Shown: piece after piece, positions 1 through 8,493 of the stretch
Layout of the letters: every line of letters begins with the position of its first letter
Position numbering within the stretch: the stretch's first letter is position 1
Assembly: GCF_001061665.1 (NCBI RefSeq)
Contig: NZ_JVSP01000002.1
Location: 91,177-155,176, forward strand
Length of the DNA stretch: 64,000 nt
Direction of reading: 5' to 3'
From: Rothia mucilaginosa
GTDB taxonomy: Bacteria > Actinomycetota > Actinomycetes > Actinomycetales > Micrococcaceae
The notes under the pieces: model-generated
What the model was told of the DNA's origin: nothing
The model's database searches: none
What the model saw: the letters and a program-made list of their open reading frames with translations, nothing else
Made by a program: the position numbers and the translations under genes

Positions 1-90
1 GCCCCGCCTGACGCACAACCGGGCTTGCGGGATGAAGCGCTTAAAGTGCTCGTCCAGAAGGTAGAGCCTGCCCGATGTGGGGGGGCTTAG
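1..90 (+). CDS. Possible 3' end of a plus-strand gene (partial)
   Basis: Frame 1 is open from the first base to a TAG at 88-90 and ends in residues VEPARCGGA. If real, it is the tail of a gene starting left of the window. It would converge on the S8 protease gene and overlap its stop codon by four bases. The family cannot be recognised from 29 residues, and an open frame this short can arise by chance. Confidence 0.3.
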   Translation, partial: APPDAQPGLRDEALKVLVQKVEPARCGGA

Positions 91-2063
91 CTCACCAGGG
101 TGAGTTCACCGGCCTCACGGGGCTTCTGCACGGGGGAAGTCACCGTGTAGTCCCCATCCTGCTGGGAGTCCCCGTCGTCGCTCAGGTCGTTCGCATCCTG
201 CGACTGGGTGCCGGATTCCTCGGAGGAATCCGCGTCGGCCGAGACGGCATCGGGGTTGATGGCCTCTGCGTTATCGTTGGTCATCGTAGCCGGCTCTTCG
301 GCGCTATCCGGGGCCTGTCCGCCCTGAACCTCAACGGAGGTATCCTGCGCATCAATATCGGACAGGGCCGTGCGGTGGGCGGAGGTAATTACCCTGGAGG
401 TGTAAATGGTGCGCGGGCGGCTAAAGGACATCTTGCCCTGCGCGTCCAGGTTGCCTACGTACTGAGCAATCTTACGGCTACTGATGATACCGCGTCCGCA
501 GTAGCCCTTGTCGCACTTAATTGGGTTGGCCGCGGCGTTGAAAGCGGAGCTGTAGACCTTCTGGCGGCTGACGTTTGCGCCGTTCACAAACTGCTGAGCC
601 AGGATACCGGACACGTGCGGTGCCGCCATGGAGGTGCCGCTCCTGTAGACGTAGTTGTACTTGCCGTTGGGGCGGTTGATGCTGTCAATACCCAGAGAGA
701 GGATATCGGTACCCGGGGCAGAGACGGTAACGGTCTTGCCGTAGTTCGAGTCCGATGCGCGGGTGCCGTTCTTGGTGCTGTTACCCACCGCGATGACGCC
801 CTTGCAATTGGCCGGAGCAAACTGCGAGGCATCAATCCCGGCGTTGCCGGCGGCTGCGACCACGATAGCGCCCTTAGAGAGCGCGAAATTGATGGCCTTC
901 TGGTAGGCGTTGGGGCATGCTCGAACGCCGCCCAGGGACAGGTTGATAATCTGTGCGGGATGCTTATTATCGGGAACGCCGTTGATGTGACCGCCCGCCG
1001 CCCACATGATGGCATCGGCGATGTCGGAGGTCTGACCACCGCATCGACCGAGCACGCGAATCGGCTGGATGGCGGCCAAGTCAGAGACACCCGCAATACC
1101 CTGGCGGTTCTGGCCGCGCGCGGCAATGATGCCGGCAACGTGCGTGCCGTGCCAGGTTGAAATCTGCGCGTTCTGCATGTCGCCGCAGAGGTTGAAGGGA
1201 GCCTGATCGCCCTCGTCGGTGGGGTCGGCGTCGCGGCCATTGCCGTCGCGGCCGCTCACCGGATTGCTAATGAAGTCGTAACCCGGCACTAGAGAGTGGA
1301 TGAGCTCGGGGTGGCGGGTGTAACCGGTATCAATCACCGCAACGGTCGTCTTCAGGCCGCGATACAGGCGCGCGTTGCCGGTGTTGCCGATGCCGACGGT
1401 GGGGTTGGTGAGGTTCCACTGCTTGGAGTACAGGGGGTCGTTGAAGACGAAGGTGCTTTCGACCGCCGGGTAGTTGACGTAGTCGGGCTCCACGGAGGCC
1501 ACGTTGGGGTTGGAAGCCAAGCGGTCCATGAACTCCTGGGCCTGCTGCTTATCCAGCTTCTTGGAGGTCTGGACAATTGCGTCGTTGGAAGTGGTGGTGC
1601 GGACAACCCCGCCGCTGGTTTCGAGAGAAGCCGCGGAGGAGTCGATGGTCTGCTGGATGCCGCTGTCCAGGTCACCGGGGGTTACTCCTCCGGCCACCTC
1701 GGCATCTCCGCTACGCTCCTCGGCTCGCTGCTTTGCATCGTCGGTGTAGGTGACGATGAACTGGTCAAACTTCTGCTGGGGAAGGGAACCGGGAGCGGCA
1801 CTTCGCGGAGCACCCTGGGGCGATCCCGCGTTGGTGGGAACGCTAAAGGGGGAAGCGGGAGTGGCAGCCTCGGTCTGGTCGGCCTGAGTGGCATCCTCGT
1901 GGGGCGCCTGCGCAAGGGCTGCAGGAAGGTTGCCGCCGAAGATGAGGGAGCCTGTGGCCAGCAGGGCGAGGCCTGCGCGGAAGGGTTTCATGACGGTGGG
2001 ATGGTTGGCTCTGTGTGACGCTGTGGAGTGGCCAGCTGAGGGCACGGGCCAGTGGAGCTTCAT
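87..2063 (-). CDS. Secreted S8 (subtilisin-like) serine protease
   Basis: A 658-residue exported endopeptidase of the subtilase family. The catalytic triad is visible as Asp245 (AVIDTG), His305 (HGTHVAG) and Ser478 (SGTSMA), with the oxyanion Asn407 in AAGN. Residues 95-200 look like an inhibitor_I9-type propeptide ending just before the mature domain. The signal peptide core is residues 25-53 (cleavage near ALAQA). The ATG at 2063 has a good AGGAGA ribosome site, so about 24 residues precede the usual signal start, giving a long n-region. The tail after residue 535 is acidic and Ser/Asp/Gln-rich, looks disordered, and has no LPXTG anchor. It is transcribed alone. The exact substrate is unknown. 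Confidence 0.9.
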   Translation of the reverse strand: MKLHWPVPSAGHSTASHRANHPTVMKPFRAGLALLATGSLIFGGNLPAALAQAPHEDATQADQTEAATPASPFSVPTNAGSPQGAPRSAAPGSLPQQKFDQFIVTYTDDAKQRAEERSGDAEVAGGVTPGDLDSGIQQTIDSSAASLETSGGVVRTTTSNDAIVQTSKKLDKQQAQEFMDRLASNPNVASVEPDYVNYPAVESTFVFNDPLYSKQWNLTNPTVGIGNTGNARLYRGLKTTVAVIDTGYTRHPELIHSLVPGYDFISNPVSGRDGNGRDADPTDEGDQAPFNLCGDMQNAQISTWHGTHVAGIIAARGQNRQGIAGVSDLAAIQPIRVLGRCGGQTSDIADAIMWAAGGHINGVPDNKHPAQIINLSLGGVRACPNAYQKAINFALSKGAIVVAAAGNAGIDASQFAPANCKGVIAVGNSTKNGTRASDSNYGKTVTVSAPGTDILSLGIDSINRPNGKYNYVYRSGTSMAAPHVSGILAQQFVNGANVSRQKVYSSAFNAAANPIKCDKGYCGRGIISSRKIAQYVGNLDAQGKMSFSRPRTIYTSRVITSAHRTALSDIDAQDTSVEVQGGQAPDSAEEPATMTNDNAEAINPDAVSADADSSEESGTQSQDANDLSDDGDSQQDGDYTVTSPVQKPREAGELTLVS

Positions 2064-2574
2064 GAGAAATCTCCTGAAGAGTTGAGAGTACGCGGATAGT
2101 GTGGTGTGTACCGGAGCCGTCCTGCGTTTTTCGTCTACGGTTAGGTATTGCTAAGCGACGTAAACCGAGGAACGCAGGAAAAGATTTTCCGCCGATACGC
2201 TAAGAAGCATGGAATCGCGCATATCTTTTGGATGGCGTATAAAGGTACCTCATTAAGCTATCACCTAAAGAAGAGATTGAGGTATATCTCTACTATATTT
2301 TTTATATCAAGATGTGAATTTTTCCTTGTGGAATGGAATAGCCTGCCCGCGGCTGAAGGAATTCTGAGCTTAAGGTTGAAAGTTAAGTACTCAATAGGTG
2401 GGTGGTGCAGTCCCGATTCGAACCTGGGCGCTTATTAGCACTATAGTGTAAGCACTTTAATGCAGAGAAAATGTTCTTGTCATTAAAATAAAGAGAATTA
2501 AAAGAACGTGAAGTAAAACTAAGAGTGCCTCGAAAATAGGGGGGATTCCCAGGGGAAGCCAAAATGGTGGAATG

Positions 2575-2641
2575 CCCAAAGTACAGGAGACCCAAAGTAC
2601 AGGAGGGGCCGGTACACAGAGGGCCGGTACACAGAGGGCCG
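2575..2641. repeat. Two adjacent short tandem repeats
   Basis: A 16-bp unit (CCCAAAGTACAGGAGA) occurs twice from 2575. It is followed directly by a 15-bp unit (GGGCCGGTACACAGA) twice from 2606, and then the start of a third copy. Both units carry GTAC. They lie just downstream of purM on its transcribed strand. Confidence 0.8.
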
Positions 2642-2676
2642 GGGTGGTCCCACACGAGTGGAGCCACCCCGGCCCT
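2635..2676. terminator. GC-rich hairpin downstream of purM
   Basis: Arms 2635-2647 and 2664-2676 (AGGGCCGGGGTGG and its complement) form a 13-bp stem. No clear T-run follows on either strand, so it is a weak terminator candidate for the purF-purM transcript. Confidence 0.4.
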
Positions 2677-2706
2677 TTGGTACGGTCTCATGACCGCTCA
2701 AGTACG

Positions 2707-3852
2707 TTAGGAGGCGTAAGAGCCCAGCAGGCGAACCGCGCCGCCATCCACGCCCTTAGCGCCCTGAACGTAATCGGGGTTGTTAGCCTCGGGCTCGCCG
2801 GCAACAACAACATCACCCATAATCCAGGAGGGGATACCGCGGTCGTTCAGGCGCTTGGTAGCAGCCTCAGCCACGGAGGGGTCAACGATGGCGATCATGC
2901 CCACGCCCAGGTTCAGGGTGCGCTCCAGGTCGGCCAGCGGCACGTTGCCCAGCGAACCAATCAGGGAGAAGATGGCGGGAATCTGCCAGGTGGAGCGGTC
3001 CACGCGACCCTCCAGGCCCTGGGGCAGCACGCGTGCCAGGTTAGCAGCCAGGCCGCCACCGGTCACGTGAGAGAAGCCACGCACACCGCTACCGGTGGTG
3101 CCGTCCTCGCCGTTGACGGGGAAGGCAGCCGCCAGATCCAGGCAGTCCGCCGCGTACACACGGGTGGGTTCGAGCAGTTCCTCACCGATGGTGCGACCCA
3201 GCTCGTCCACCTGGCGCTCCAGGCCCCAGCCGGCCACGTTCAGGACCTTGCGGACCAGGGAGTAGCCGTTGGAGTGAATACCAGAGGAGGCCATGGCAAT
3301 CAGCACGTCACCCTCGCGCACACGGTCCGGGCCGAGCAGCTCGTCCGCTTCAACCAGACCGGTTGCGGCACCGGCGACATCGTACTCGTCCTCGGCCAGC
3401 AGGCCGGGGTGCTCGGCGGTCTCGCCGCCAACCAGGGCGGTACCGGCCTGTGCACATGCGCCAGCGATACCGCGCACGATATCGGCGATGCGCTCGGGAA
3501 CGACCTTGCCGGTGGCAATGTAGTCGGTCATGAACAGGGGCTTGGCGCCACAAACCACGATATCGTCTACAACCATGCCAACCAGGTCGTAACCGATGGT
3601 GTCGTGAATATCCAGGGCCTGAGCAATGGCAACCTTGGTGCCCACGCCGTCGGTGGAGGTGGCCAGGTAGGGCTTGCGGTACTTGACGAGTTCGGAGACG
3701 TCGTACAGGCCCGCGAAGCCGCCCACGCCACCAACAACGGAGGAGTTGTGGGTCGCCTTGATAGCGCCCTTCATCAGCTCAACGGCGCGATCGCCAGCCT
3801 CAACGTCAACACCTGCGCTCGCGTAGGTTACGGTGGTGGTGTTCTCGCTCAT
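2707..3852 (-). CDS. purM: Phosphoribosylformylglycinamidine cyclo-ligase (AIR synthetase)
   Basis: A cytoplasmic enzyme of de novo purine synthesis; it closes the imidazole ring of FGAM to AIR using ATP. The protein is 381 residues, normal for the family. It begins TYASAGVDVEAGDRAVE, carries the glycine-rich GVGTKVAIA segment and the GMVVDD motif in the N-terminal AIRS domain, and ends with the AIRS C-terminal domain. A longer open frame exists upstream, but the ATG at 3852 has a GAAGGA ribosome site and fits the family start. The start overlaps the purF stop in a TAATG junction, so the two genes are translationally coupled in the order purF-purM, as in many actinobacteria. Confidence 0.96.
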   Translation of the reverse strand: MSENTTTVTYASAGVDVEAGDRAVELMKGAIKATHNSSVVGGVGGFAGLYDVSELVKYRKPYLATSTDGVGTKVAIAQALDIHDTIGYDLVGMVVDDIVVCGAKPLFMTDYIATGKVVPERIADIVRGIAGACAQAGTALVGGETAEHPGLLAEDEYDVAGAATGLVEADELLGPDRVREGDVLIAMASSGIHSNGYSLVRKVLNVAGWGLERQVDELGRTIGEELLEPTRVYAADCLDLAAAFPVNGEDGTTGSGVRGFSHVTGGGLAANLARVLPQGLEGRVDRSTWQIPAIFSLIGSLGNVPLADLERTLNLGVGMIAIVDPSVAEAATKRLNDRGIPSWIMGDVVVAGEPEANNPDYVQGAKGVDGGAVRLLGSYAS

Positions 3853-5603
3853 TAGGATTCCTTCGGGGTAGCGGTAGCGGAGGAGCTTGCGGGGATGCGG
3901 TCCGCCTCGGTCAGCAGGCCCTCGAGATCGGCGTCGGGGCCGGGGCTGCACATGCCCATACCGGCGTCGTCTGCGGCAACCTGTACTGCGGAGGGATCGA
4001 ACTTCGTTTCGAGAGTTTCGGTGCCTTCGCGGGTGTCAATCGAAACGGCCTCAGCATGCTCAGGCTTGGAGGGGACGGGGCGCTCCACGGTCACCTCAGC
4101 TGCCTTACCGGCGAGGGGTCCGCCCTTGCCCTTCTCCGAGGAGTCGAAGAGGGACTTGCCGCGTCGTTCCTCGCTCGGCAACTCAATCGGGTATTTGCCG
4201 GTGAAGCATGCGGTGCACATGTTTTCGGCGGGCTGCTCGGTGGCTGCCATCATGCCGTCCTGAGAGATGAAGCCGAGCGAATCGGCACCCAGGGAGGACG
4301 CGATTTCGTCCACGGACAGACCGTTCGCAATCAGCTCCGCACGGGAGGCGAAGTCAATACCGTAGAAGCAAGGCCACTTCACGGGCGGGGAGGAGATGCG
4401 CACGTGCACTTCCTTCGCGCCGGCCTCACGGAGCATACGCACGAGGGCACGCTGAGTGTTACCGCGAACAATGGAGTCGTCAATAACGACGAGGCGCTTA
4501 CCGGCAACCACAGACTTGAGTGGGTTCAGCTTGAGTCGAATACCGAGCTGGCGGATAGTCTGCGAGGGCTGAATGAAGGTTCGGCCCACGTAGGCGTTCT
4601 TGACCAGGCCGTTACCGTAGGGAATGCCGGACTCTTCGGCGTAACCAATAGCAGCCGGAACACCGGATTCGGGAGTGGGCATGACCAGGTCAGCTTCAAC
4701 AGCGTGTTCGCGGGCAAGCTGACGGCCCATTTCTACGCGGGATTCGTAGACGCTGCGGCCGGCGATGGAGGTGTCAGGGCGGGCCAGGTAAACGTACTCG
4801 AAGACGCAGCCGGCGGGCTTAGCTTTTGCGAAACGCTGGGAACGCAGACCGTTCTCATCAATGGTGATGAGCTCGCCGGGCTCCACTTCACGCACGAAGG
4901 ACGCACCGACAATATCAAGTGCCGCGGTTTCGGATGCGACAACCCAGCCACGCTCCAGACGACCGAGCACGAGGGGGCGTACACCCTGCGGGTCGCGTGC
5001 AGCGTAGAGGGTGTGCTCATCCATGAAGGTGAGGCAGAAAGCACCGCGAAGGGTCGGCAATAGGTCGAGTGCTGCTTCTTCGAGGGAATCGAAGTCGTGC
5101 TCCGCCAGCAGGGCGGTGACGAGTGCGGTGTCGGTGGTGTTGCCCTGGGCGAGTTCGCCGTGCTTGGGGGGCTTGCCGCCGTTCTTTTCAATCAGACGCT
5201 CGTAGAGGTCTGCCGAGTTGGTGAGGTTACCGTTGTGCGCCAGGCAGAGCGTGCCGTGCGGGGTGGTACCGAGAGTCGGCTGCGCGTTAGCCCAGTGGGA
5301 TGCGCCGGTGGTGGAGTATCGGGCGTGGCCGATAGCGTGGTCGCCGGGCATGGAACTGAGGGTGGCTTCGTCAAAGACCTGGGAGACCAGTCCCATATCT
5401 TTGTACACGTGGATGCGTTTGCCGTTACTGGTTGCGATACCTGCTGATTCCTGGCCGCGGTGCTGGAGCGCGTACAGGCCGTAGTAGGTTAGCTTTGCCA
5501 CGTCCTCGCCGGGAGCCCAGACACCGAAGACGCCGCAGGCGTCCTTGGGGCCGTGGTCAATCGGATCGAGGTCGTGAGTGAGTTTTCCGTCGGGGCGAAT
5601 CAA
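3852..5603 (-). CDS. purF: Amidophosphoribosyltransferase
   Basis: First committed enzyme of purine synthesis: it transfers glutamine amide nitrogen to PRPP. The 583-residue protein has a short propeptide and then Cys23 in DACGVFG, the expected N-terminal nucleophile after processing. A class II glutamine amidotransferase domain (to about 260) is followed by the PRTase domain with the PRPP motif VVIDDSIVRG. Cys residues near CTACF and FYGID suggest the iron-sulfur-type B. subtilis class. About 90 residues after the catalytic part (from RRGKSLFDS) are low-complexity and acidic, a lineage-specific tail. Translation appears to start at TTG (5601-5603), with only a modest GAAG site, which may hold expression down. 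Confidence 0.95.
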   Translation of the reverse strand: MIRPDGKLTHDLDPIDHGPKDACGVFGVWAPGEDVAKLTYYGLYALQHRGQESAGIATSNGKRIHVYKDMGLVSQVFDEATLSSMPGDHAIGHARYSTTGASHWANAQPTLGTTPHGTLCLAHNGNLTNSADLYERLIEKNGGKPPKHGELAQGNTTDTALVTALLAEHDFDSLEEAALDLLPTLRGAFCLTFMDEHTLYAARDPQGVRPLVLGRLERGWVVASETAALDIVGASFVREVEPGELITIDENGLRSQRFAKAKPAGCVFEYVYLARPDTSIAGRSVYESRVEMGRQLAREHAVEADLVMPTPESGVPAAIGYAEESGIPYGNGLVKNAYVGRTFIQPSQTIRQLGIRLKLNPLKSVVAGKRLVVIDDSIVRGNTQRALVRMLREAGAKEVHVRISSPPVKWPCFYGIDFASRAELIANGLSVDEIASSLGADSLGFISQDGMMAATEQPAENMCTACFTGKYPIELPSEERRGKSLFDSSEKGKGGPLAGKAAEVTVERPVPSKPEHAEAVSIDTREGTETLETKFDPSAVQVAADDAGMGMCSPGPDADLEGLLTEADRIPASSSATATPKES

Positions 5604-5843
5604 TTCACTTCTTTTCGACGATGGGACTGCGGATGCGTCTGTGCAAGCGCAAGATTAGGGCGTGTTGCCGCACTCACACCTGCCTGTGTGTGCCGTAGCA
5701 TACACCAGACCTTTAAAAGTGTACCGGGTTTCGGAGCCGATGCGGTGAAAGATGCGCTAAATACCTCAGGATGGACCACTAGAACAGGCACCAAACACGC
5801 CAAATCACGAAAACTGCGTGGACCTGTGAGCTCGTAGCGAATT

Positions 5844-6296
5844 CTAGAAGAGCGGCAACAAACCCGAAAGGTCACTACGCTCACCCGACGCATCCAGCGC
5901 ACCGGCACTCACCGCCTGCGCCCACGAACAGGCACCCAGAACCAGCGCCGCCCACACGAGTGGACGCGCCTCCACCACGGACGGCGGGGTACCGCGCGTA
6001 TGGCGAGGACCCGCCACGCACTGGGTCACGCCCAGCGGGGGTACGCGCACCTCCACACTATTGCCGGGGGCGAGGGTGGCCAGTTCTTCGAGGGTAAAGC
6101 GCACGAAGGTTGCGCGCACGGAGCGGGGGAGTGTCGCGAACGCCTGCTCTACCTCGGGGGCGCTCAGCAGGTACTCGCCTCGGGCGTGCGAATCCACAGG
6201 CTCGCCGGCTGCCGCACGCTGCGCCTCAAAGAAAGCACGCACTTCGCGTACCGCCGCCATGCCGTCTGCTTCGGAAGTTTTACGTCGAATCGCCAC
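5844..6296 (-). CDS. Sterol-carrier-fold family protein
   Basis: A 150-residue protein resembling the actinobacterial sterol carrier (SCP2-like) family found beside purF; in M. tuberculosis the gene next to purF (Rv0807) is of this type. It has no signal peptide or membrane segment. The N-terminal helix (about residues 10-30) is charged, and the C-terminal half (VEVRVPPLGVTQCVAG) resembles the MDMPI_C/SCP fold. It starts with GTG two bases after the asparaginase stop, with a GAAGAGGA site inside that gene, so the two are one operon. Its function is not known; only its place next to purF is conserved. Confidence 0.65.
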   Translation of the reverse strand: MAIRRKTSEADGMAAVREVRAFFEAQRAAAGEPVDSHARGEYLLSAPEVEQAFATLPRSVRATFVRFTLEELATLAPGNSVEVRVPPLGVTQCVAGPRHTRGTPPSVVEARPLVWAALVLGACSWAQAVSAGALDASGERSDLSGLLPLF

Positions 6297-6298
6297 GA

Positions 6299-7426
6299 TT
6301 AGTCCTCTTCCGGGGTGCCGGGAACCAAATCCTCGCGGGTGAAAAGCTCCTCATGCACGCGCAGCTCGCCCACCTCAACCGGCTTGCCGTCCACGTAGCC
6401 GCCGGTCACCGGGCGCACCACGAGCGGCAGCAGGCGCTCGCATTCTTCGGCGCTCAGGTAGCCGCCAGCGGCGAGAGCACGCAGAGCCACGGCGTACATG
6501 GCGCGGTGCGAACCGTCGCTCATCTTCACCACCACGGACGCGCCCGAACGCAGACCAATGCAGAGCACGCCCTCCGCGCCGCCCTTGACGATCGCGTCCA
6601 GTTCTTCGCTGAGCACGGTGTCGGGGGAGCCGGGCGCCTGAATCAGCTCGGGGTAGTCCACCATGGCGGTCGCGACCGTGGAGGCGCGCGCATCCGCCCC
6701 GAGGTTGCGGATTGCCGCACCCAGGGTCGAGTAGGCGCGTGCGGCACCGGTCAGGGAAACGGCGTGCACGGGCGCACCGCAGCCGTCAACGCCGATTGCG
6801 GCTACGGGCTCGCCGGTGAACGCCTCAATTTCTTCGGTGATGACCTGCTGCAGCGGGTGCGCGGGGTCGAGGTAGTTGTGCAGGGTCCAATTCTGCGAGC
6901 CCTCTTCAAGGTCGCCGCGCTCAAGCTTGGCGGTGCACGCCCACAGGAATGCGGCGTGCTTGCCGGAGCAGGGATGCGCCAGGGGCGTGGCGGCAAGGTT
7001 CGCCTGAATCATGGCCTTGTACGCCTGTGAGTCGGAGGGGTAGGAGGGCTTGAGCGCCAGGTTCGCCGGGGTGAGCGGGGTGGTTTCGGTGCTGCCCTGG
7101 GTGAGTACGTCCTGCACGGCGCGCATCTGCTCGAAGGTGCCGCGGTGCGAGCCGCAGGCGATAGCGACCTGGGAGCCGCGCAGGGGCGCGCCCGCCTTCA
7201 TGGATCCGATGGCCTGCAGTGGCTTGGCGGCGGAGCGCAGGTAGAAGGGCTCGTGAATATCGCCGAGGGCAAGCTGCACATCACCGTCGGGGTCCAGCAG
7301 GATGAGGCGGCCGCGGTGGCGTGCCTCAATGAAGTTGTTGCGGGTGAGCTGCGCGAGTTCTACGTCGAAGGCGCTGCTGTGGTTGGTGGTGTGAGTGGTT
7401 GCCTGTGGGGTGGTGCTGTTGGTCAT
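6299..7426 (-). CDS. L-asparaginase II family enzyme
   Basis: Hydrolyses L-asparagine to aspartate and ammonia. The 375-residue protein belongs to the Asparaginase_II family (Rhizobium etli ReAII type), unrelated to the classical E. coli enzymes. Visible active-site landmarks are the Ser-x-x-Lys motif at 65-68 (SAAK), Ser93 in CGSH, and the two conserved cysteines at 153 (HPCSGKHA) and 216 (VDGCGAP) that bind metal in this family. There is no signal peptide, so it is cytoplasmic. The start codon lies six bases after a TAAACT -10 box, so the mRNA may be leaderless. It leads a two-gene operon with the sterol-carrier-fold gene. Confidence 0.9.
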   Translation of the reverse strand: MTNSTTPQATTHTTNHSSAFDVELAQLTRNNFIEARHRGRLILLDPDGDVQLALGDIHEPFYLRSAAKPLQAIGSMKAGAPLRGSQVAIACGSHRGTFEQMRAVQDVLTQGSTETTPLTPANLALKPSYPSDSQAYKAMIQANLAATPLAHPCSGKHAAFLWACTAKLERGDLEEGSQNWTLHNYLDPAHPLQQVITEEIEAFTGEPVAAIGVDGCGAPVHAVSLTGAARAYSTLGAAIRNLGADARASTVATAMVDYPELIQAPGSPDTVLSEELDAIVKGGAEGVLCIGLRSGASVVVKMSDGSHRAMYAVALRALAAGGYLSAEECERLLPLVVRPVTGGYVDGKPVEVGELRVHEELFTREDLVPGTPEED

Positions 7427-7432
7427 TCTTCT

Positions 7433-7438
7433 AGTTTA
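7433..7438 (-). promoter_or_regulatory. Leaderless-type -10 box of the asparaginase gene
   Basis: On the minus strand TAAACT lies six bases before the ATG at 7426. This is the TANNNT-N6/7-start layout of actinobacterial leaderless promoters. The AGAAGA between could also act as a weak ribosome site. Confidence 0.5.
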
Positions 7439-7549
7439 AACGGGGTGTGCGGCTTGCCCCTATTTGTGTCTGGTGGCGCGGAGCTAGGATGGGCTGGCGC
7501 GGTCGAGGGAGGGACGTGTGAATAGATTCACCTTCACTGCGGGTTGAAG

Positions 7550-7800
7550 TTATGAGTAATTCATTTTTATAATTGAAGTGTGCTCAAGCGCTACGGGTAA
7601 GACCAAGGTACGTGAGCGAGGCACCGCCCGCACGAACCAAAGAACCCAGCACCGCATAGGACCGACCGCGATCGACGCCCGACGAACCATTCCGGCGTCT
7701 CGACGTACCGCCTCATGAATACGGCGATGACCAAGGCAGCGGCAGATGAGCAAAACCCCAACCCCGTCAGTCGATGAGCTATGAGTGTATCCACGGTTCA
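7550..7800 (-). pseudogene. Decayed MFS transporter fragment (MHS type)
   Basis: Two overlapping minus-strand frames each look like part of one protein. One frame gives ALVIAVFMRRYVETPEW, close to the loop after the sixth helix of metabolite:H+ symporters (family pattern: hydrophobic run, R, ETP-F). A second frame then continues with RSRTLVLPVALEH, like the start of the next helix. The frame switch and missing ends indicate a frameshifted, truncated remnant of about 80 codons. The rest of the 7427-8000 gap shows no other gene; the SemiSWEET ribosome site lies at its right edge. Confidence 0.4.
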
Positions 7801-8000
7801 TCATCTCTGACATGCCCCGATATGCAGTCTGAGAACGGGCGTAATATGTATTCAGCACGCAAGTGATGCACCCCCCCGGGTCCCCACGTCTAGGCGCAAC
7901 TAGTTAGGCGCGGCCCGGTACGAGTATGCATCCTTAGTGCCCCTCACCCCCTCAACTCACTCTTGATGGTGAGCGGCAAACCATGTAAAGGAGTACATCC

Positions 8001-8342
8001 ATGGCAGAGCAGAACAACACCTCCGCAACCACCTCCGCACAGAACACCTCCCCCAAGGGCGGCGTGGGCGTGGATTCTGAATTCCATGCAAAGTTCTTCC
8101 CCATCCTGGCTCGCGTTGCTTCTGTAACTGCAGTGCTCATGTACGTGTTCTACTTCCCGCAGATTATCGGTAACCTGAACGGTCACAAGGGTGACTGGAT
8201 TCAGCCTCTGGTTGCTGCCGTGAACTGCACCCTGTGGGTTCTGTACGGTCTGTGGCGCCCCAAGAAGGACATTCCGATTATTATTGCGAACGCTCCCGGT
8301 ATTGTCTTCGGCGGCCTGGCTTCTATTACCGCCCTTATCTAA
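8001..8342 (+). CDS. SemiSWEET-type sugar transporter
   Basis: A 113-residue, three-helix membrane protein of the SWEET/PQ-loop group; bacterial SemiSWEETs dimerise and move sugars such as sucrose or glucose across the membrane. Helices lie at about 37-58, 67-85 and 91-112. Helix 1 has the Pro-Gln pair (53-54, YFPQI), helix 2 the Asn (75) of VNCTLW, and helix 3 starts with NAP (97-99). The first 30 residues are a hydrophilic Thr/Asn/Ser-rich extension not usual in the family. An AAAGGAG ribosome site sits at a good distance from the ATG. It is monocistronic, closed by a strong terminator. The sugar carried is unknown. Confidence 0.88.
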   Translation: MAEQNNTSATTSAQNTSPKGGVGVDSEFHAKFFPILARVASVTAVLMYVFYFPQIIGNLNGHKGDWIQPLVAAVNCTLWVLYGLWRPKKDIPIIIANAPGIVFGGLASITALI

Positions 8343-8357
8343 GGCTTTAGCTTGATT

Positions 8358-8375
8358 CGGTAGCTTCGGCTACGT
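8358..8375 (+). other. UUCG tetraloop hairpin in the 3' UTR
   Basis: GTAGC-TTCG-GCTAC follows the SemiSWEET stop codon, with outer arms AGCTT/AAGCT that extend the stem. UUCG loops are very stable; it may protect the 3' end or be an upstream part of the terminator. Confidence 0.55.
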
Positions 8376-8380
8376 AAGCT

Positions 8381-8445
8381 GTGCGGCTCTTCTCTAGCGC
8401 TCATTCTTACGAATGTGCCGCTACATGAGAAGAGCCGCATTTTTA
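8381..8445 (+). terminator. Rho-independent terminator after the SemiSWEET gene
   Basis: Arms 8381-8393 and 8428-8440 (GTGCGGCTCTTCT with its complement) form a 13-bp stem followed by a TTTTT run. The loop is long, about 34 nt. Confidence 0.8.
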
Positions 8446-8480
8446 GTGAGCCCAGCTCACATTTTTGAGAGGGTACCGGG

Positions 8481-8486
8481 TACCCT
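8481..8486 (+). promoter_or_regulatory. Leaderless-type -10 box of purD
   Basis: TACCCT lies seven bases before the purD ATG at 8494, and no ribosome site is visible. It is the right half of a GGGTACC-GGGTACCC inverted repeat at 8471-8485 that could also be an operator. Confidence 0.5.
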
Positions 8487-8493
8487 AAATACT

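Larger units (their letters stand above)
2064..2706. other. Intergenic region between the protease and purM
   Basis: A 640-bp stretch without a convincing gene. The part from 2150 to 2550 is much richer in A+T than its neighbours and should hold the minus-strand protease promoter. From 2575 to 2676 it turns into short tandem repeats and a GC-rich hairpin. Small open frames here have no ribosome site and no protein character. Confidence 0.6.

Noticed and set aside
2395-2460. tRNA-like T-arm (GGTTCGAATC on the minus strand)
   Set aside because: The T stem does not pair properly and no acceptor or anticodon arm can be built, so it is at best a relic and probably chance.
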